Shown piece after piece: positions 27,121 to 37,111 of a DNA stretch of 64,000 bases (the stretch's first letter is position 1; each line of letters starts with the position of its first letter). The stretch is from assembly GCA_903900335.1 (NCBI GenBank), contig CAIUMP010000041.1:1-64000 (forward strand), read 5' to 3'. Position numbers and translations under genes: made by a program. Under the pieces are notes generated by a model. That model was not told the DNA's origin. It did not search any database and saw only the letters and a list, made by a program, of their open reading frames with translations. This DNA is from an uncultured Ignavibacteriota bacterium (GTDB lineage: Bacteria; Bacteroidota; Ignavibacteria; Palsa-1295).

Positions 27121-28951
27121 CTTGATCCCCAACGGTCACGCGGAGGATGTAACTTCCGGCAGGGAGCGATGCGATATTGACCTTGATGGTGTGCTCGCCA
27201 ACGTCCATCGTCTCGGTTGTGAGAGTCTCGACGCGGTTCCCGAGAACATCGAATAACTCACCGCGAACGATTGTTCGTATGGGGAGCAGGATGGTTGCAG
27301 CAGTTTGATCCCGAGCTGGATTGGAAGTCAGAGCAAAAGATATTTGGGAAATTTGATTCGCTGTGGCGACAGCATCTGTGGGGACAAGTCTGAACACGCT
27401 TGAGATGCTCGCCAGACCAGACTTCGGATCGACGATTTTCACCCTACCCCAGTATGTAAGGGGCGTTATTTCAAAAATGTGTAGTGAAAGCTGAAATGGA
27501 GGCTTGGTGGTGCTCCCCATTCTTGTCCACGTTACGCCGGAATCCCCACTGAAATACACTATTACGGAATCAATGTTGGTCGATGTCCAAATGACACGAA
27601 GGTCAAGATTGCCCGTCGGAGCGTTAAATGGAAGAGGTTTGCTTAAATTTGAATTATCGATCACCAGCGTCGTCTCAGGTACTGTGTGTTGAACAGGCCC
27701 GGTCCATCGAATCCGATAAACATACCCTGCTGCATCGTCCGACCAATACAGCGCACTGTCCGCACCTTCGATGATAGACACGGGGCGGCTCCAACGCTGG
27801 CTCGTGGAGTCCGGTTGGAAGCCGTTGAGGAAATCGGTGACGCGGGCGTTGTGACCATCGCTATCGGCCCACATGACAGTGATGCGTGGCGGCGCGGGAG
27901 GAGTACGGTCCCACGAACCGTGGTAGCACTGGAAGATGGCGTTGTGATACATCGCCGGGAAAGTGTTGCCGCGATAGAAGTGCAATCCCAATGGTGCCTC
28001 ATGCGCGAGAACTTCAGCGACGGGCCCATCGAATGTCCGGATGATACTCGTATCGAGATTCATCATAAGCGGATTGCGAATCTGGAATCCGTATGTCCAC
28101 GGCCAGCCATAGTTCGCGCCATCGCAGACGAGATAGACACACTCTGAAGGGTTGTTCGCCGTTCCGACTGTCCCCATTCCGAAGAGGTTGTCCATGCCAT
28201 TGTTGTTCACCCAAAGGGCTCCGGTTCGTGGGTCAATATCCATTCCAACAGCATTGCGAAGGCCACGCGCGAATGTGCGGTAGCCGGTTCCGTTTGGGTT
28301 CATCTCCACGATCTGTGCTCGATGGGCAATGTCGGTGGTGTCAGTATTGCCATTGGATCCGATCTGAAGATAGATCTTCTGTCGGACCGTGTCGAAAAGG
28401 AAGTTTCGAGAGAAATGTCCACCAAGGCTTGGTATCTTTGCGATGCGGGTGCGCCCGGTGGTTACTCGGCTGTTGAGGCCAGTTGAAAATTTGTACAACG
28501 CACCCGAATCGTTCGATACGTACAGATCTCCATTATAGAATCCAATCCCATGCGGGCGGCCGAGTCCCTGTGCGACAATGATTGTACTGTCGGGTGTTCC
28601 GGTATGGTTGTGGTCCGGCAGAGCATAGACGAGGCCATTGTAAGACGTTGCGTAGATCACTCCATCCGGTGAGCATACAAGGCCGCGGCACGACCCGATC
28701 TTCGCGAAAATCGACATGGTGAAACCTGCCGGTATCGAGATCTTGTGAGAACTGCCACCAACCAAGATGACGGTATCACGCAGGATAGGTGGTGGGGCCT
28801 CAATGGTGCGAGTTGAGTGCGGCTTCTGCTGCATTACCCAGGCAGAGAGCGAACAACCGTCTAACTGTGCATAACAGCAAATGGGAAACAAGCTGTTAAG
28901 CAAAGTGACAAGGCATGTGAGAAGCGTGACGAGAAGGGTGGTGCGGATCAT
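27089..28951 (-). CDS. Sorbosone/PQQ-dependent sugar dehydrogenase-like T9SS cargo
   Basis: 620 residues from the ATG at 28951, which opens a clear signal peptide (MIRTTLLVTLLTC, ending near CCYAQ); a longer in-frame start at 29056 lacks that logic. Residues about 65-400 form a six-bladed propeller of the soluble glucose/sorbosone dehydrogenase type (GLVCSPDGVIYATSYNG, LGRPHGIGFYNGDLYV, GLRNAVGMDIDPRTGALW, GANYGWPWTYG, APLGLHFYRG). A type A sorting domain closes it (FDVLGNRVETL ... SLPAGSYILRV). It should act outside the cell, perhaps oxidising sugars with a PQQ-like cofactor; cofactor residues could not be verified. Confidence 0.8.
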   Translation of the reverse strand: MIRTTLLVTLLTCLVTLLNSLFPICCYAQLDGCSLSAWVMQQKPHSTRTIEAPPPILRDTVILVGGSSHKISIPAGFTMSIFAKIGSCRGLVCSPDGVIYATSYNGLVYALPDHNHTGTPDSTIIVAQGLGRPHGIGFYNGDLYVSNDSGALYKFSTGLNSRVTTGRTRIAKIPSLGGHFSRNFLFDTVRQKIYLQIGSNGNTDTTDIAHRAQIVEMNPNGTGYRTFARGLRNAVGMDIDPRTGALWVNNNGMDNLFGMGTVGTANNPSECVYLVCDGANYGWPWTYGFQIRNPLMMNLDTSIIRTFDGPVAEVLAHEAPLGLHFYRGNTFPAMYHNAIFQCYHGSWDRTPPAPPRITVMWADSDGHNARVTDFLNGFQPDSTSQRWSRPVSIIEGADSALYWSDDAAGYVYRIRWTGPVQHTVPETTLVIDNSNLSKPLPFNAPTGNLDLRVIWTSTNIDSVIVYFSGDSGVTWTRMGSTTKPPFQLSLHIFEITPLTYWGRVKIVDPKSGLASISSVFRLVPTDAVATANQISQISFALTSNPARDQTAATILLPIRTIVRGELFDVLGNRVETLTTETMDVGEHTIKVNIASLPAGSYILRVTVGDQVMSKLLVVEH

Positions 28952-29162
28952 GCGAGTGTTAACTTCTAAAGTCGCAAAAGCATTGCCTAGTGATTCTCCC
29001 ACAAACGGCGATCGGAAATACAGGAGTCTTGTATACTTCCGCACCGGTCGATGCAACTGGAATGCTTCCAGCGTTTATTGACTGGTATAGCAAAATGGCC
29101 CGCGAGCCTTGAAGTGTTGGCATTGGCTTTGCTCTTCGTTCTGACAAAGAAAGGCACTACTC

Positions 29163-30053
29163 ATGAAAACAGCTATCGCCAGGAGGACGACGATTCTTCT
29201 GCTTCCTAATTTGATTGCCCTTGGGTTACTCTTTGGTGAACCGTTCATCCCAAATGCGGCAAACTCAGCCGCTCAGGTGCGGGTGTATGTGAACTATGTC
29301 CCACCCGACTGGGCACCACCGTATGATAACGAGAGTAGCATACGCTATTACTATTTGCCAGACTATGACATGTATTACGACGTCTGGGAGCGCCAGTATT
29401 TCTACCTGGATGGTGGACAATGGGTCGCGAGCTATGAGTTACCACCGATGTGGGCTGGCATTTCACTCGCGACCGCCTTCATTGTGCTCATTGACCGTGA
29501 TGTGGACCGTCCGTGGTTTCAGCACGACTATTATGTCCGCAATTATCCTCGACACGGTTATGACCATTATCGGGACATTGTGGTTAGAAACCGTATCATT
29601 ACGAATATGCGTCCGGGACATGAGCTTGTACCGCGGGCCTATAACGAACGTAATAGGCGCGTGACTTTCATGCAGCATCCCATTCCAGGTGCTCCTCAGG
29701 ATAATCGAGAGATCGGCCGAACACCCGGCGAACAGCGTGGTGGACAAACTCCACCCCCGCGCCCACCTGCGGTCAATGGTGGGTATCATCAGCAGGTGCA
29801 CGAGGTGCCAATGAAGTCGATTGCTCCCTCCATGCCACCGGAGTCGCGAAAGTTCAATTACGGTGGCGGGATGAATCGGGAGAAAAGGCCCACGCCTAGC
29901 CCAGCCGCGAGACCGGCGGCCGCTGCTCAGCAGCCGCGCACCGCACCTGCCCAGCGACAGGCTCCGGCGCAGCGAACAGCTCCGGCGCAAGCCCCTCGTC
30001 CTGCGCCGTCGCAAAGCCAGGGAAACCAGCAAGGGAAGGGTAGAACGCAGTAG
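29163..30053 (+). CDS. Tyr-rich exported protein with Pro/Ala/Gln tail
   Basis: 296 residues, unrecognised beyond its layout. A signal peptide is followed by a Tyr/Trp-rich stretch (VYVNYVPPDWAPPYDN, YYYLPDYDMYYDVWERQYFYLDGGQWV) seen in small Bacteroidota envelope proteins, then a hydrophobic segment, an Arg/Tyr/His-rich part, and a disordered tail of Pro, Ala, Gln and Arg. No enzymatic motif is visible. It stands alone, divergent from the sugar-dehydrogenase-like gene. Confidence 0.7.
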   Translation: MKTAIARRTTILLLPNLIALGLLFGEPFIPNAANSAAQVRVYVNYVPPDWAPPYDNESSIRYYYLPDYDMYYDVWERQYFYLDGGQWVASYELPPMWAGISLATAFIVLIDRDVDRPWFQHDYYVRNYPRHGYDHYRDIVVRNRIITNMRPGHELVPRAYNERNRRVTFMQHPIPGAPQDNREIGRTPGEQRGGQTPPPRPPAVNGGYHQQVHEVPMKSIAPSMPPESRKFNYGGGMNREKRPTPSPAARPAAAAQQPRTAPAQRQAPAQRTAPAQAPRPAPSQSQGNQQGKGRTQ

Positions 30054-30324
30054 TTGCCGCGCTTGGAAGACGTGAATTTAGTTGAAAAGAATCTGAAGGA
30101 GTGGCGTGAGCAGGAGTGCTTCGCCACTCTTCCTCTATCCACAAAGGTCCGGAGAACTTGAGTTGGGGTCTGTGTAGACTAAGTGTAAATCGTGGTAAGC
30201 CAGGGGACCGGGCGTTGAATTGGCTTACTGCAAAGAAGCATTCATCTCGAGTTCTTGAACCGATCCAGTCTTATGTGATTCGCCGTTCTTAGTGCGGTTA
30301 CTGCGAAGAAGAATGTGCGCCCGA
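30054..30324. other. Intergenic stretch with a weak terminator
   Basis: Holds the hairpin at 30097-30135 and an 8-bp inverted repeat (GTAAGCCA at 30195-30202 with TGGCTTAC at 30221-30228). No gene seen. Confidence 0.55.
30097..30135 (+). terminator. Weak terminator after the Tyr-rich gene
   Basis: GAGTGGCG (30099-30106) pairs with CGCCACTC (30122-30129), followed by TTCCTCT. The loop is 15 bases and the T-run poor. Confidence 0.35.
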
Positions 30325-31311
30325 TTATTTCACCAGACTAATTGTGCGTTTCGTCAGCCGGACGATCCAACCCCAAACAGACCTCCAGGTGTAAAGAGTG
30401 AAGACTGCAAGAAAACCGCCGCCGAGCAAGTCTATCACGTAGTGATAGCGGAGATAAACGGTGGAGAATATCAGACTGGATCCGAAAACGGCGATCGGCC
30501 ACCGTAGTCGGACTCTGTAGCGAAAGGCCAGGATAATGGTAATGAACGTGATGTCTCCATGTCCGCTCGGGAAGGCATCGCGGGTGACCACGCGCAGGAC
30601 TTCCGAGAGCGGCATTCCTGGTATGATGTTCTCCCCACGATTGAGAAGTGTGCGGATGGGTTCGGTTACAACAAGGCCCGGTAACTCTGTTGAAATGCCA
30701 AAGAAATTGTGAAGAGTAAAGCGCGGCCCTACCGAGGGTACAAGAAAATAGGCGACATAGGAAAGCAGGAAGCCGTAGATGATAATGAAGAAGACATGAT
30801 GTGTCGCTTCCTTCTGGCCTTCGCGATAGAGCTCAATGGCAAGCGCGATGGGAATAAAATAGAACAGAGAGTAGCAGATAGTAAGGTACTCGGTGAGCGC
30901 AGGGGGATGGGGAAAATTCTGGAATAGCCACTGGGTGGGGTTTGCACCGCCGAATAGAAAGCGGTCGGCCGTGATGAGGAGTGGGTCGAAGTCATGTCCG
31001 TGGAGTGGGAAGGAGATGAACTCCGAACTCTTGAAGAACATCAACAACAGCGGCACCGTGTAGGCGAGCTTCAGTGGTTCACGCCAGCTACTCTCGGAGA
31101 CGCTGGACCAGTAGTTCATCCCGAAGATGGCTATCGTAACGATCGCCATTCGGCTGACAACCTGCGACCATTGAGTGACCAGTGTCGAGCAACACACGGC
31201 TATGATAGAGAATAGGAGAGTGCAAGCCAGCATGAAGGCCTCCTGCGGCGTAAGCTGCTGAAGGGTGCGGCGAAGCAGTGTTTTCAGGCGAAGTGCTATT
31301 TGGCTAGCCAC
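30325..31311 (-). CDS. PAP2-superfamily membrane phosphatase-like protein
   Basis: 328 residues, about six hydrophobic segments. Phosphatidic-acid-phosphatase-type-2 motifs: SVGPRF, FPSGHGDI with the catalytic His, and YLRYHYVIDLLGG with the final His/Asp. The arrangement resembles AUR1/inositol-phosphorylceramide-synthase-type PAP2 proteins, which act on lipid phosphates or transfer head groups in the membrane. Substrate unknown. The GTG start at 31311 (a distant TTG-type alternative is not needed) is preceded on the minus strand by CACTTTTTG. Next to rsmA, same strand, 128 bases apart. Confidence 0.82.
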   Translation of the reverse strand: MASQIALRLKTLLRRTLQQLTPQEAFMLACTLLFSIIAVCCSTLVTQWSQVVSRMAIVTIAIFGMNYWSSVSESSWREPLKLAYTVPLLLMFFKSSEFISFPLHGHDFDPLLITADRFLFGGANPTQWLFQNFPHPPALTEYLTICYSLFYFIPIALAIELYREGQKEATHHVFFIIIYGFLLSYVAYFLVPSVGPRFTLHNFFGISTELPGLVVTEPIRTLLNRGENIIPGMPLSEVLRVVTRDAFPSGHGDITFITIILAFRYRVRLRWPIAVFGSSLIFSTVYLRYHYVIDLLGGGFLAVFTLYTWRSVWGWIVRLTKRTISLVK

Positions 31312-31439
31312 GCAAAAAGTGTGGGAATCGGGGTAAAGTAATCTCTTTGGTGCGGCGGCGACCGGACGTCAGAGCGAGAATCTTCATGAAGGCCCGTGGA
31401 ACAGAAAATCATGCCAGACGACTCCCTGAGCCACGATGG

Positions 31440-32282
31440 TTATGTCGAGCTTGAGAGTCGAATCAAGGAGGATAGCTGTACGAAATCAGCAGTTGTTAGC
31501 GCTTCTGCGCGTAATTCGAGGAAATTTTTGCCGGACTCGGAGTTTTCGAGGCCTTCGAGGGCCTCCAACGATAGGAGTGACTTTAGGTTATTCCGTAGCG
31601 TTTTTCGACGCATCGCGAATGCGCCGCGAACGAGTTTTCGGAAAAAGGGCTCATCAAAGCCAGGGGGTGGTGTCGTGCCGGTTCTTGCGAAATAGCCGCG
31701 CTCAAAGTCAATGCGGATGACCATGGAGTCCACCCTTGGGACCGGTCTGAAGGAGCCGGCGGCAACCTTGAAAAGGGGCTTGACCTCACCGAAGAAATTA
31801 GCGAGAACGGTCGGAATTCCATATGCCTTCGTGCCCGGTGACGCAACGAGCCTATCAGAGACTTCCTTCTGGACCAGGAGGGTTGCATCCCGAACCACGG
31901 AGCGGTCATCGATAAGCTTGAAGAGGATGGGTGAGGTGATATAATAGGGAATATTCCCTGCAACTCGTAGCTTCTGCGCATCGACGTGTGCCAGCCCTTC
32001 CAAGTCCACAGTAAGGATGTCTTGCTCAATGACCTGGAAGCGTTCGCCTTCACTTTGGAACTCCTGTCGCAATTCCGGAATTGCCCTCGTATCCAGCTCG
32101 AAGGCGAGAAGTTTGCGTAGCGGAGACTGCAGAAGCTGTCGAGTAAGCAGACCAGTGCCAGGCCCGATCTCGATCATCACATCATCGGGCTTCGGGGCGA
32201 TGCAGGCAACAATCCTAGCGTGGATCTTTGGATCCACGAGGAAATTTTGCCCCAACGACTTCTTGGCTTCAAGATGAATCAT
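31440..32282 (-). CDS. rsmA: 16S rRNA (A1518/A1519) dimethyladenosine transferase
   Basis: 280 residues from the ATG at 32282; a GTG five codons upstream (32297) is possible. RsmA/KsgA dimethylates two adjacent adenines in the 3' hairpin of 16S rRNA during late 30S assembly. The family start KKSLGQNFLVD, the SAM-binding EIGPGTGLLT, the catalytic NIPYYITSP and the late PVPRVDSMV are all visible. The C-terminal helical part is of normal length. Confidence 0.95.
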   Translation of the reverse strand: MIHLEAKKSLGQNFLVDPKIHARIVACIAPKPDDVMIEIGPGTGLLTRQLLQSPLRKLLAFELDTRAIPELRQEFQSEGERFQVIEQDILTVDLEGLAHVDAQKLRVAGNIPYYITSPILFKLIDDRSVVRDATLLVQKEVSDRLVASPGTKAYGIPTVLANFFGEVKPLFKVAAGSFRPVPRVDSMVIRIDFERGYFARTGTTPPPGFDEPFFRKLVRGAFAMRRKTLRNNLKSLLSLEALEGLENSESGKNFLELRAEALTTADFVQLSSLIRLSSST

Positions 32283-32341
32283 AGGTCGGACTAACACAGG
32301 CGGGAGGTGATTCCGTCCGAGGGAACGATGCGAAGTTGGGA

Positions 32342-34096
32342 ATGCTTGACGATACGCTTATGGAAGAAAAGTCGCAAACAGCGTTCACCACTCGAATTGT
32401 CTCGCATCCAATGTACGCGCTCACCCTCGTTGTGGTCGCGACTGGCTTGGCGTGGTCTGGTGCGCTGCTCGTGGGATTCAGTACAGACGACTACATTTTC
32501 ATCCAACACTTAGCCCCGATCCGCTCACTGGCGGATGTCTTCCGTCCCTTCGTGGATTTCGATCCCAATCCGCAGTACTGGCGTCCGCTCGCGGATGCGT
32601 CAGCGGCGCTTGATTTCTATCTTTGGGGTTGGAGTGGTCAAGGTTTTCACCTTAGCAATTTCCTACTTCACCTCCTCGGCACGGCTTTAGTCTATCCCTT
32701 CTCGCGCCGTATTTTTGGGTTATCCGTCAGTGCCTCGCTCGTTACGGCACTCGTTTTTGGCCTTGCGGCATCCCATGAGAGCAACGTTCTCTGGCCCGCT
32801 GCACGAGCAGACACACTTGTGACGATCTTCACCATCCTTACCATCTTAGCGCACAAACGGGCCTTCGGCGGCCCGAAGCAGCTTGTCTGGATGCTCGCAT
32901 CTGCAGTTTCATTTTGGTTTGCGTTATGTTCTAAAGAGAATGGAGTACTCCTCTTGCCATTGTTACTAGCGGCGCTTGAGATTCCAGAACTCCTAACACG
33001 GAAGACAACGTGGCGTGCTTCGCTGTTGCGGATGGCCCCATACATACTCATCGGTATCGCATTCTATATCACTCGTTCGCATTTTGCGACACCAATGTCG
33101 AACGCCGAGCCGATCGTATCCGAGGGCTCAAGCTCCATCGCAGCATTCCTGCGCAATGGGATATATAGCCTTGCCTATACATTTGTCCCACTCAATCTCG
33201 ACGCTGCGACGGCGACACTCAAGTCGTTGTCCGGCTGGCTCTACGTCTTCGCGGCACTGGCGGCCGTTGCTGCAACCACACTCTTTTTGCAGTTCCCGCG
33301 TCAACGACGTTTGAACTACGTCTTGCCTTTAGTCTTCATGCTCATAGCAGGCGTTGTCACGATGCAATCATTCGAGCGATGGCGATTGTATATGCCTTCG
33401 ATCGGTAGTTATACCTTGTTAGTTCTACTTATTACCGATTGCTGGAGGCGATGGGAGCAACCGATCGTGCGAGGAGCACTCTTCCTTACTGTTGCCTTAC
33501 TGACATTCTTCCACATTGAGCGAGCGCAAACTGCGCAATCGAATTGGAAACTTGCGGCAGAGGAAGTGCAGCGGATGAAGGAAAGTTTGAAATCTGTACT
33601 CAATGCTCATCCACAACGGCCCATATCGTTGAATCTTATCTCCGTGCCAGCGAAGCTTGGGAGCGCTTCGGTAATGGCTGTTGCGTTGCCAGAGTTTGTT
33701 CGGCAATGCGAGGCGGAGCGCTTGAATGGCCCCGGACTACGATATGGCTCTGCCGACGGTGCACCAATAAACGTCGAACGTGCGATTGATGTTTATGCTC
33801 TCGATTTATCGGAAGGTTTCTCCGGAATGAGTTGGCGGAGGGATAGCACAGGTGCAACAATCATCGAGACTCCTTCAGACAGTCATGTGCTACTCGAACC
33901 AGCATTGTTTAAGCTCCATGGCGTGTCTCGAAGAGATTGGAAGCTGACCGATGGTGACACGCTCAATGTCTGGAGTAACAAAGTAACCATCCTAAAAGCC
34001 GATGGCTCCTTCGCACGCTCGGTTCGGGTGCAGCCGCGTTCAACGGGAGCGCTTCAGCTGCTCTTTGATGGGAAGAGATTTATCGTCCTAGAATAG
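32342..34096 (+). CDS. GT-C-type membrane protein, paralog of the gene at 34101
   Basis: 584 residues, ten or so hydrophobic segments in the first 420 residues then a soluble C-terminal domain. N-terminal loop FSTDDYIFIQHLAP carries the acidic pair typical of GT-C glycosyltransferases; then DVFRPFVDF, NPQYWRPLAD, FHLSNFLLHLLG, FGLAASHESNVLW. It is clearly paralogous to the minus-strand gene at 34101 (same loop, FRPFV, RPLA, GWSG, FGLAASHE blocks), and the two are tail to tail four bases apart. Start ATG at 32342; donor and acceptor unknown. Confidence 0.75.
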   Translation: MLDDTLMEEKSQTAFTTRIVSHPMYALTLVVVATGLAWSGALLVGFSTDDYIFIQHLAPIRSLADVFRPFVDFDPNPQYWRPLADASAALDFYLWGWSGQGFHLSNFLLHLLGTALVYPFSRRIFGLSVSASLVTALVFGLAASHESNVLWPAARADTLVTIFTILTILAHKRAFGGPKQLVWMLASAVSFWFALCSKENGVLLLPLLLAALEIPELLTRKTTWRASLLRMAPYILIGIAFYITRSHFATPMSNAEPIVSEGSSSIAAFLRNGIYSLAYTFVPLNLDAATATLKSLSGWLYVFAALAAVAATTLFLQFPRQRRLNYVLPLVFMLIAGVVTMQSFERWRLYMPSIGSYTLLVLLITDCWRRWEQPIVRGALFLTVALLTFFHIERAQTAQSNWKLAAEEVQRMKESLKSVLNAHPQRPISLNLISVPAKLGSASVMAVALPEFVRQCEAERLNGPGLRYGSADGAPINVERAIDVYALDLSEGFSGMSWRRDSTGATIIETPSDSHVLLEPALFKLHGVSRRDWKLTDGDTLNVWSNKVTILKADGSFARSVRVQPRSTGALQLLFDGKRFIVLE

Positions 34097-34100
34097 TCTT

Positions 34101-35780
34101 TTAGGGCAACAGAGAATTGGTGGCAATCTTGAAGTGCTGCGAATTGTCGAAGATTACTGGACGTGCATTCGTGTCGCGGATGTGTATCTCTATCGCCTTG
34201 ATACCGCCAGAGACAACTCTTCTCACGATGTCAACGAAGTCGGGTGTAACAACGGAATCCCCGACTGACCACGAAAGATCGCGTCTTGCCTTTCCGTTGA
34301 GAGACTCACCGGAAGGGTAAAGGCGTATGGCGGTCGAATCGGGTACCAGGACTTGGAAGAAGTGCTCGCCAATTTGTGCTACGCGAAGATCGCGGAACCC
34401 TTGCGCGCGATCAAGGGCATACGCCTCTACGGCGGTCCATGAATCCACTTGCACGCCAGTAGTAGTGCCATCGCGATGATTTGCGCTACTGATGCGATCA
34501 GCTTCGACGCGCTCCACCAAGGCTGATTGCCCAACTTGTATCACTGCAGCGCTTCCGAGCTTGGAAGGGGAGGCGATGAATCCCAATTTGAGCGGTCGTT
34601 CTGGTATGGATGCGAGAATATGTGCTAGATCCGTCTTGAGATCATCCCGAAGTGCTGTGCTCGCACGCCACTCGGATTGGGCTGTTAGACCGCGAGATAC
34701 TTGGAAGATTCCAACTGCAACGCTGAGGACAATGAGGCTACGCTGAACGACTTTAGAACTTGTGCGACTCACCATCAGAACTATCACGCTGATTACTCCA
34801 ACGGACGGCAGATACACACGCCAACGCTCAAACGTGAGGAGGAGAATGCTACCCGTGAACAATGAGAACAACAGCGGCTTCCATACACTCAGTAAGAAGT
34901 GCCGATCAACTGTCCGGGCAAACGCCCATATCACCAGCGCAGCAATGATACCACCACATAGGACGGTTGGTATCCAATAGCGAGTTAAGATAGTGGTTGC
35001 AATTTCAAGGTCGAGTGGAAAAACGGTGTAGCCCAACGCGTACGCGCCATTTCTCAGCATCGCTACTATTGAGCGCGAACCCTCTGCGGACAAGGGCTGA
35101 CTCCCCAGCTCTGAATGGGTGAAGTGCGCGTGATAGAAATAGAATAAAATGGAGAGTGCGAGATAGGGAAGCACTGTGCGCGTCCGTCGGATGATATACC
35201 ATTGGTCCCAAGGCATTGCCAGTAGGAAGACCATCGGCACGACCACTATCGCAATCTCCTTCGAACAAAGTGCGAGCGCAAATGACAGGAGCGCTGCCGC
35301 CTGGAATAGCACGCCGCGAGATGCCCGCTTCTGATTTAACAGAGTGAGCATCACGAAGATAGCAACAAGAATATCGGCACGACCAGTGTCTACCGCAAGA
35401 TTATATTCATGCGATGCAGCCAATCCAAAGATAAGCGCTGACCAAAAGGCTTCCTTCTCACTTAGGTCGAAAATATCGCGGACGAAGTAGAAGACGAGAA
35501 CTGTAGTAGCAAGATGGAAGAAGATATTCGTCAGATGGAACGCCATGCCGCTCCAACCGAAGAGGAGGAAGTCGGCGGCCATCGTCATGTTTGCGAGCGG
35601 ACGGAAGAAGCTGGGGTTCGCATCGTGGCTGACGAACGGGCGGAAGACATCGCCGATAGAATGGATCGGAGCCATCGACGCGATGTACTGGTAGTCATCG
35701 GAATTGAGGCGCACACCCAGCATGCCGCACCAAAGCGCGGCAGTTAGCAGAAGCAGTAAAGCGATTCGAGTGCGATTCAA
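34101..35780 (-). CDS. GT-C-type membrane protein, paralog of the gene at 32342
   Basis: 559 residues with the same topology as its tail-to-tail partner. The first loop reads LNSDDYQYIASMAP, and blocks DVFRPFVSHD, NPSFFRPLAN, FGWSGMAFHLTN and FGLAASHEYN follow, with the C-terminal soluble domain also conserved (IASPSKLGSAAVIQV and FGLAASHEYNL). A recent duplication in inverted orientation is the simplest explanation. Likely transfers a sugar from a polyprenyl-linked donor; unproven. Confidence 0.75.
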   Translation of the reverse strand: MNRTRIALLLLLTAALWCGMLGVRLNSDDYQYIASMAPIHSIGDVFRPFVSHDANPSFFRPLANMTMAADFLLFGWSGMAFHLTNIFFHLATTVLVFYFVRDIFDLSEKEAFWSALIFGLAASHEYNLAVDTGRADILVAIFVMLTLLNQKRASRGVLFQAAALLSFALALCSKEIAIVVVPMVFLLAMPWDQWYIIRRTRTVLPYLALSILFYFYHAHFTHSELGSQPLSAEGSRSIVAMLRNGAYALGYTVFPLDLEIATTILTRYWIPTVLCGGIIAALVIWAFARTVDRHFLLSVWKPLLFSLFTGSILLLTFERWRVYLPSVGVISVIVLMVSRTSSKVVQRSLIVLSVAVGIFQVSRGLTAQSEWRASTALRDDLKTDLAHILASIPERPLKLGFIASPSKLGSAAVIQVGQSALVERVEADRISSANHRDGTTTGVQVDSWTAVEAYALDRAQGFRDLRVAQIGEHFFQVLVPDSTAIRLYPSGESLNGKARRDLSWSVGDSVVTPDFVDIVRRVVSGGIKAIEIHIRDTNARPVIFDNSQHFKIATNSLLP

Positions 35781-35794
35781 ATTTTTCTGTACGC

Positions 35795-35823
35795 CTATAC
35801 CCCAAACCCCATACCCCGCCCCT
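35795..35823. repeat. CCCATACCCC low-complexity repeat
   Basis: TATACCCCAAACCCCATACCCC block between the two genes at 34101 and 35822, of the same kind as at 19068-19107 and inside hpnE. Confidence 0.6.
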
Positions 35824-36310
35824 AAAACAACTGCGTCCCCGCAACCCGCGCCTCATGATCGAGCAGCCAGCGCTTGCGCCAGAGTTCTCCCGCATAGCCC
35901 ACTAGCGAGCCATCACCGCCGATGACGCGATGACAAGGGACGATGATCCCGATAGGGTTCGATCCATTCGCGCGTCCTACCGCCCGGATAGCTTTGGGAT
36001 TACGAATGCTGTTCGCGATGTCGAGATACGAACACGTTTCACCGAACGGCACCGCGAGCAATGCTTGCCACACGCGAGCTTCGAAGGCAGTGCCGCCCAG
36101 CGCGAGCGGAACATCGAATGCCCTACGTGTGCCGCTAAAGTATTCGTCAAGCTCCCTCACACACCGCTCGATGTGCGCGTTCGATACCCGCGAATCAACA
36201 GAAGCTTCATCGGACGAAAACGAGAGGCGTGACACTCCGCGCTCCGTTGCCGATATCGTGATCGGCCCGAGAGGGGATTCGTACATGCGAAGCACAAGCG
36301 GCGTTTCCAT
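35822..36310 (-). CDS. ogt: Methylated-DNA-[protein]-cysteine S-methyltransferase
   Basis: 162 residues from the ATG at 36310 (a GTG five codons upstream is possible). It repairs O6-alkylguanine by moving the alkyl group to its own Cys. The N-terminal domain is followed by the helix-turn-helix region (VWQALLAVPFGETCSYLDIA) and the active-site loop NPIGIIVPCHRVIG, with the reactive Cys intact, then the GYAGELWRKRWLLDHE end. A separate Cys-less homologue sits at 55632. Confidence 0.93.
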   Translation of the reverse strand: METPLVLRMYESPLGPITISATERGVSRLSFSSDEASVDSRVSNAHIERCVRELDEYFSGTRRAFDVPLALGGTAFEARVWQALLAVPFGETCSYLDIANSIRNPKAIRAVGRANGSNPIGIIVPCHRVIGGDGSLVGYAGELWRKRWLLDHEARVAGTQLF

Positions 36311-36363
36311 CGGCTGTGGCAACACCGGGGGAATGTTTCTGACTCCTTGGGATTTTCATAGTC

Positions 36364-37011
36364 ATGCGGATGAGATGCGGAGTTGTTGCCACTGCAATCT
36401 TTCTGGCGGTAATGCCGGGTGGTCTTGCAGCGCAGCAATTTTTACCCTCGGATTCCTTGAGCCTTACTCCCCGAAAGCCAGTTCAGTTATTGTGGCTATC
36501 AGCTGGATTTGGAGCGTTGGGTGATCCTCCTCCGCTCTTCCAATTACGAAGTCGTTACTTCTCCGATTTGGCCTATCAAGCTCAATTGACTTTGGAGCGA
36601 GAGAATCTTGTCTACTCTCTTCGCTATGCTGATATTGAGCACGACTTTGGATTTTCATCACTCGCCCTCGCGCCAGAATCAACAAAGGAGCTGGATGCGC
36701 TCATTGGCCTTGGTGCATATTCTCGTTATGTGCTCGTGAATGGATCGATAGGGATAGGATTTCGACATTACAACTATTACCTGACCGACCCGAATCTCGA
36801 CCGATGGTCAATGCCTGCTGCTGCGGCATCAAACTCCGTCGCAATACCAGCACAGTTCAACTTAATGATCCCATATTTTGATGAAATGGCGTTTGGCGTT
36901 TCCCTCTTCGCGACTTATTCTCGAGACGAATTCGATCATGGCTTTGCTTTGACTTACAGTTGGGGAAAGATTACGGAAGCTGTTCTGCCGGCTGGTCGGA
37001 TTGCACACTAA
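36364..37011 (+). CDS. Small outer-membrane barrel-like protein
   Basis: 215 residues. A signal peptide (MRMRCGVVATAIFLAVMPGGLAAQ) is followed by alternating polar and hydrophobic strands with many aromatic residues (YFSDLAYQAQLTL, LVYSLRYADIEHDF, SIGIGFRHYNYYL, MAFGVSLFATYS), as in small beta-barrels. No family recognised. Start ATG at 36364; another in-frame ATG at 36370. Divergent from ogt. Confidence 0.65.
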   Translation: MRMRCGVVATAIFLAVMPGGLAAQQFLPSDSLSLTPRKPVQLLWLSAGFGALGDPPPLFQLRSRYFSDLAYQAQLTLERENLVYSLRYADIEHDFGFSSLALAPESTKELDALIGLGAYSRYVLVNGSIGIGFRHYNYYLTDPNLDRWSMPAAAASNSVAIPAQFNLMIPYFDEMAFGVSLFATYSRDEFDHGFALTYSWGKITEAVLPAGRIAH

Positions 37012-37111
37012 CATAGCCATAGATCGTGCGTGCTCGCTCAATACCTCATTCTCAGCAGTAACAAACCCGTGAACTGATTCGTACACCAACCCGTTACTTT
37101 ATCACGTCGTG

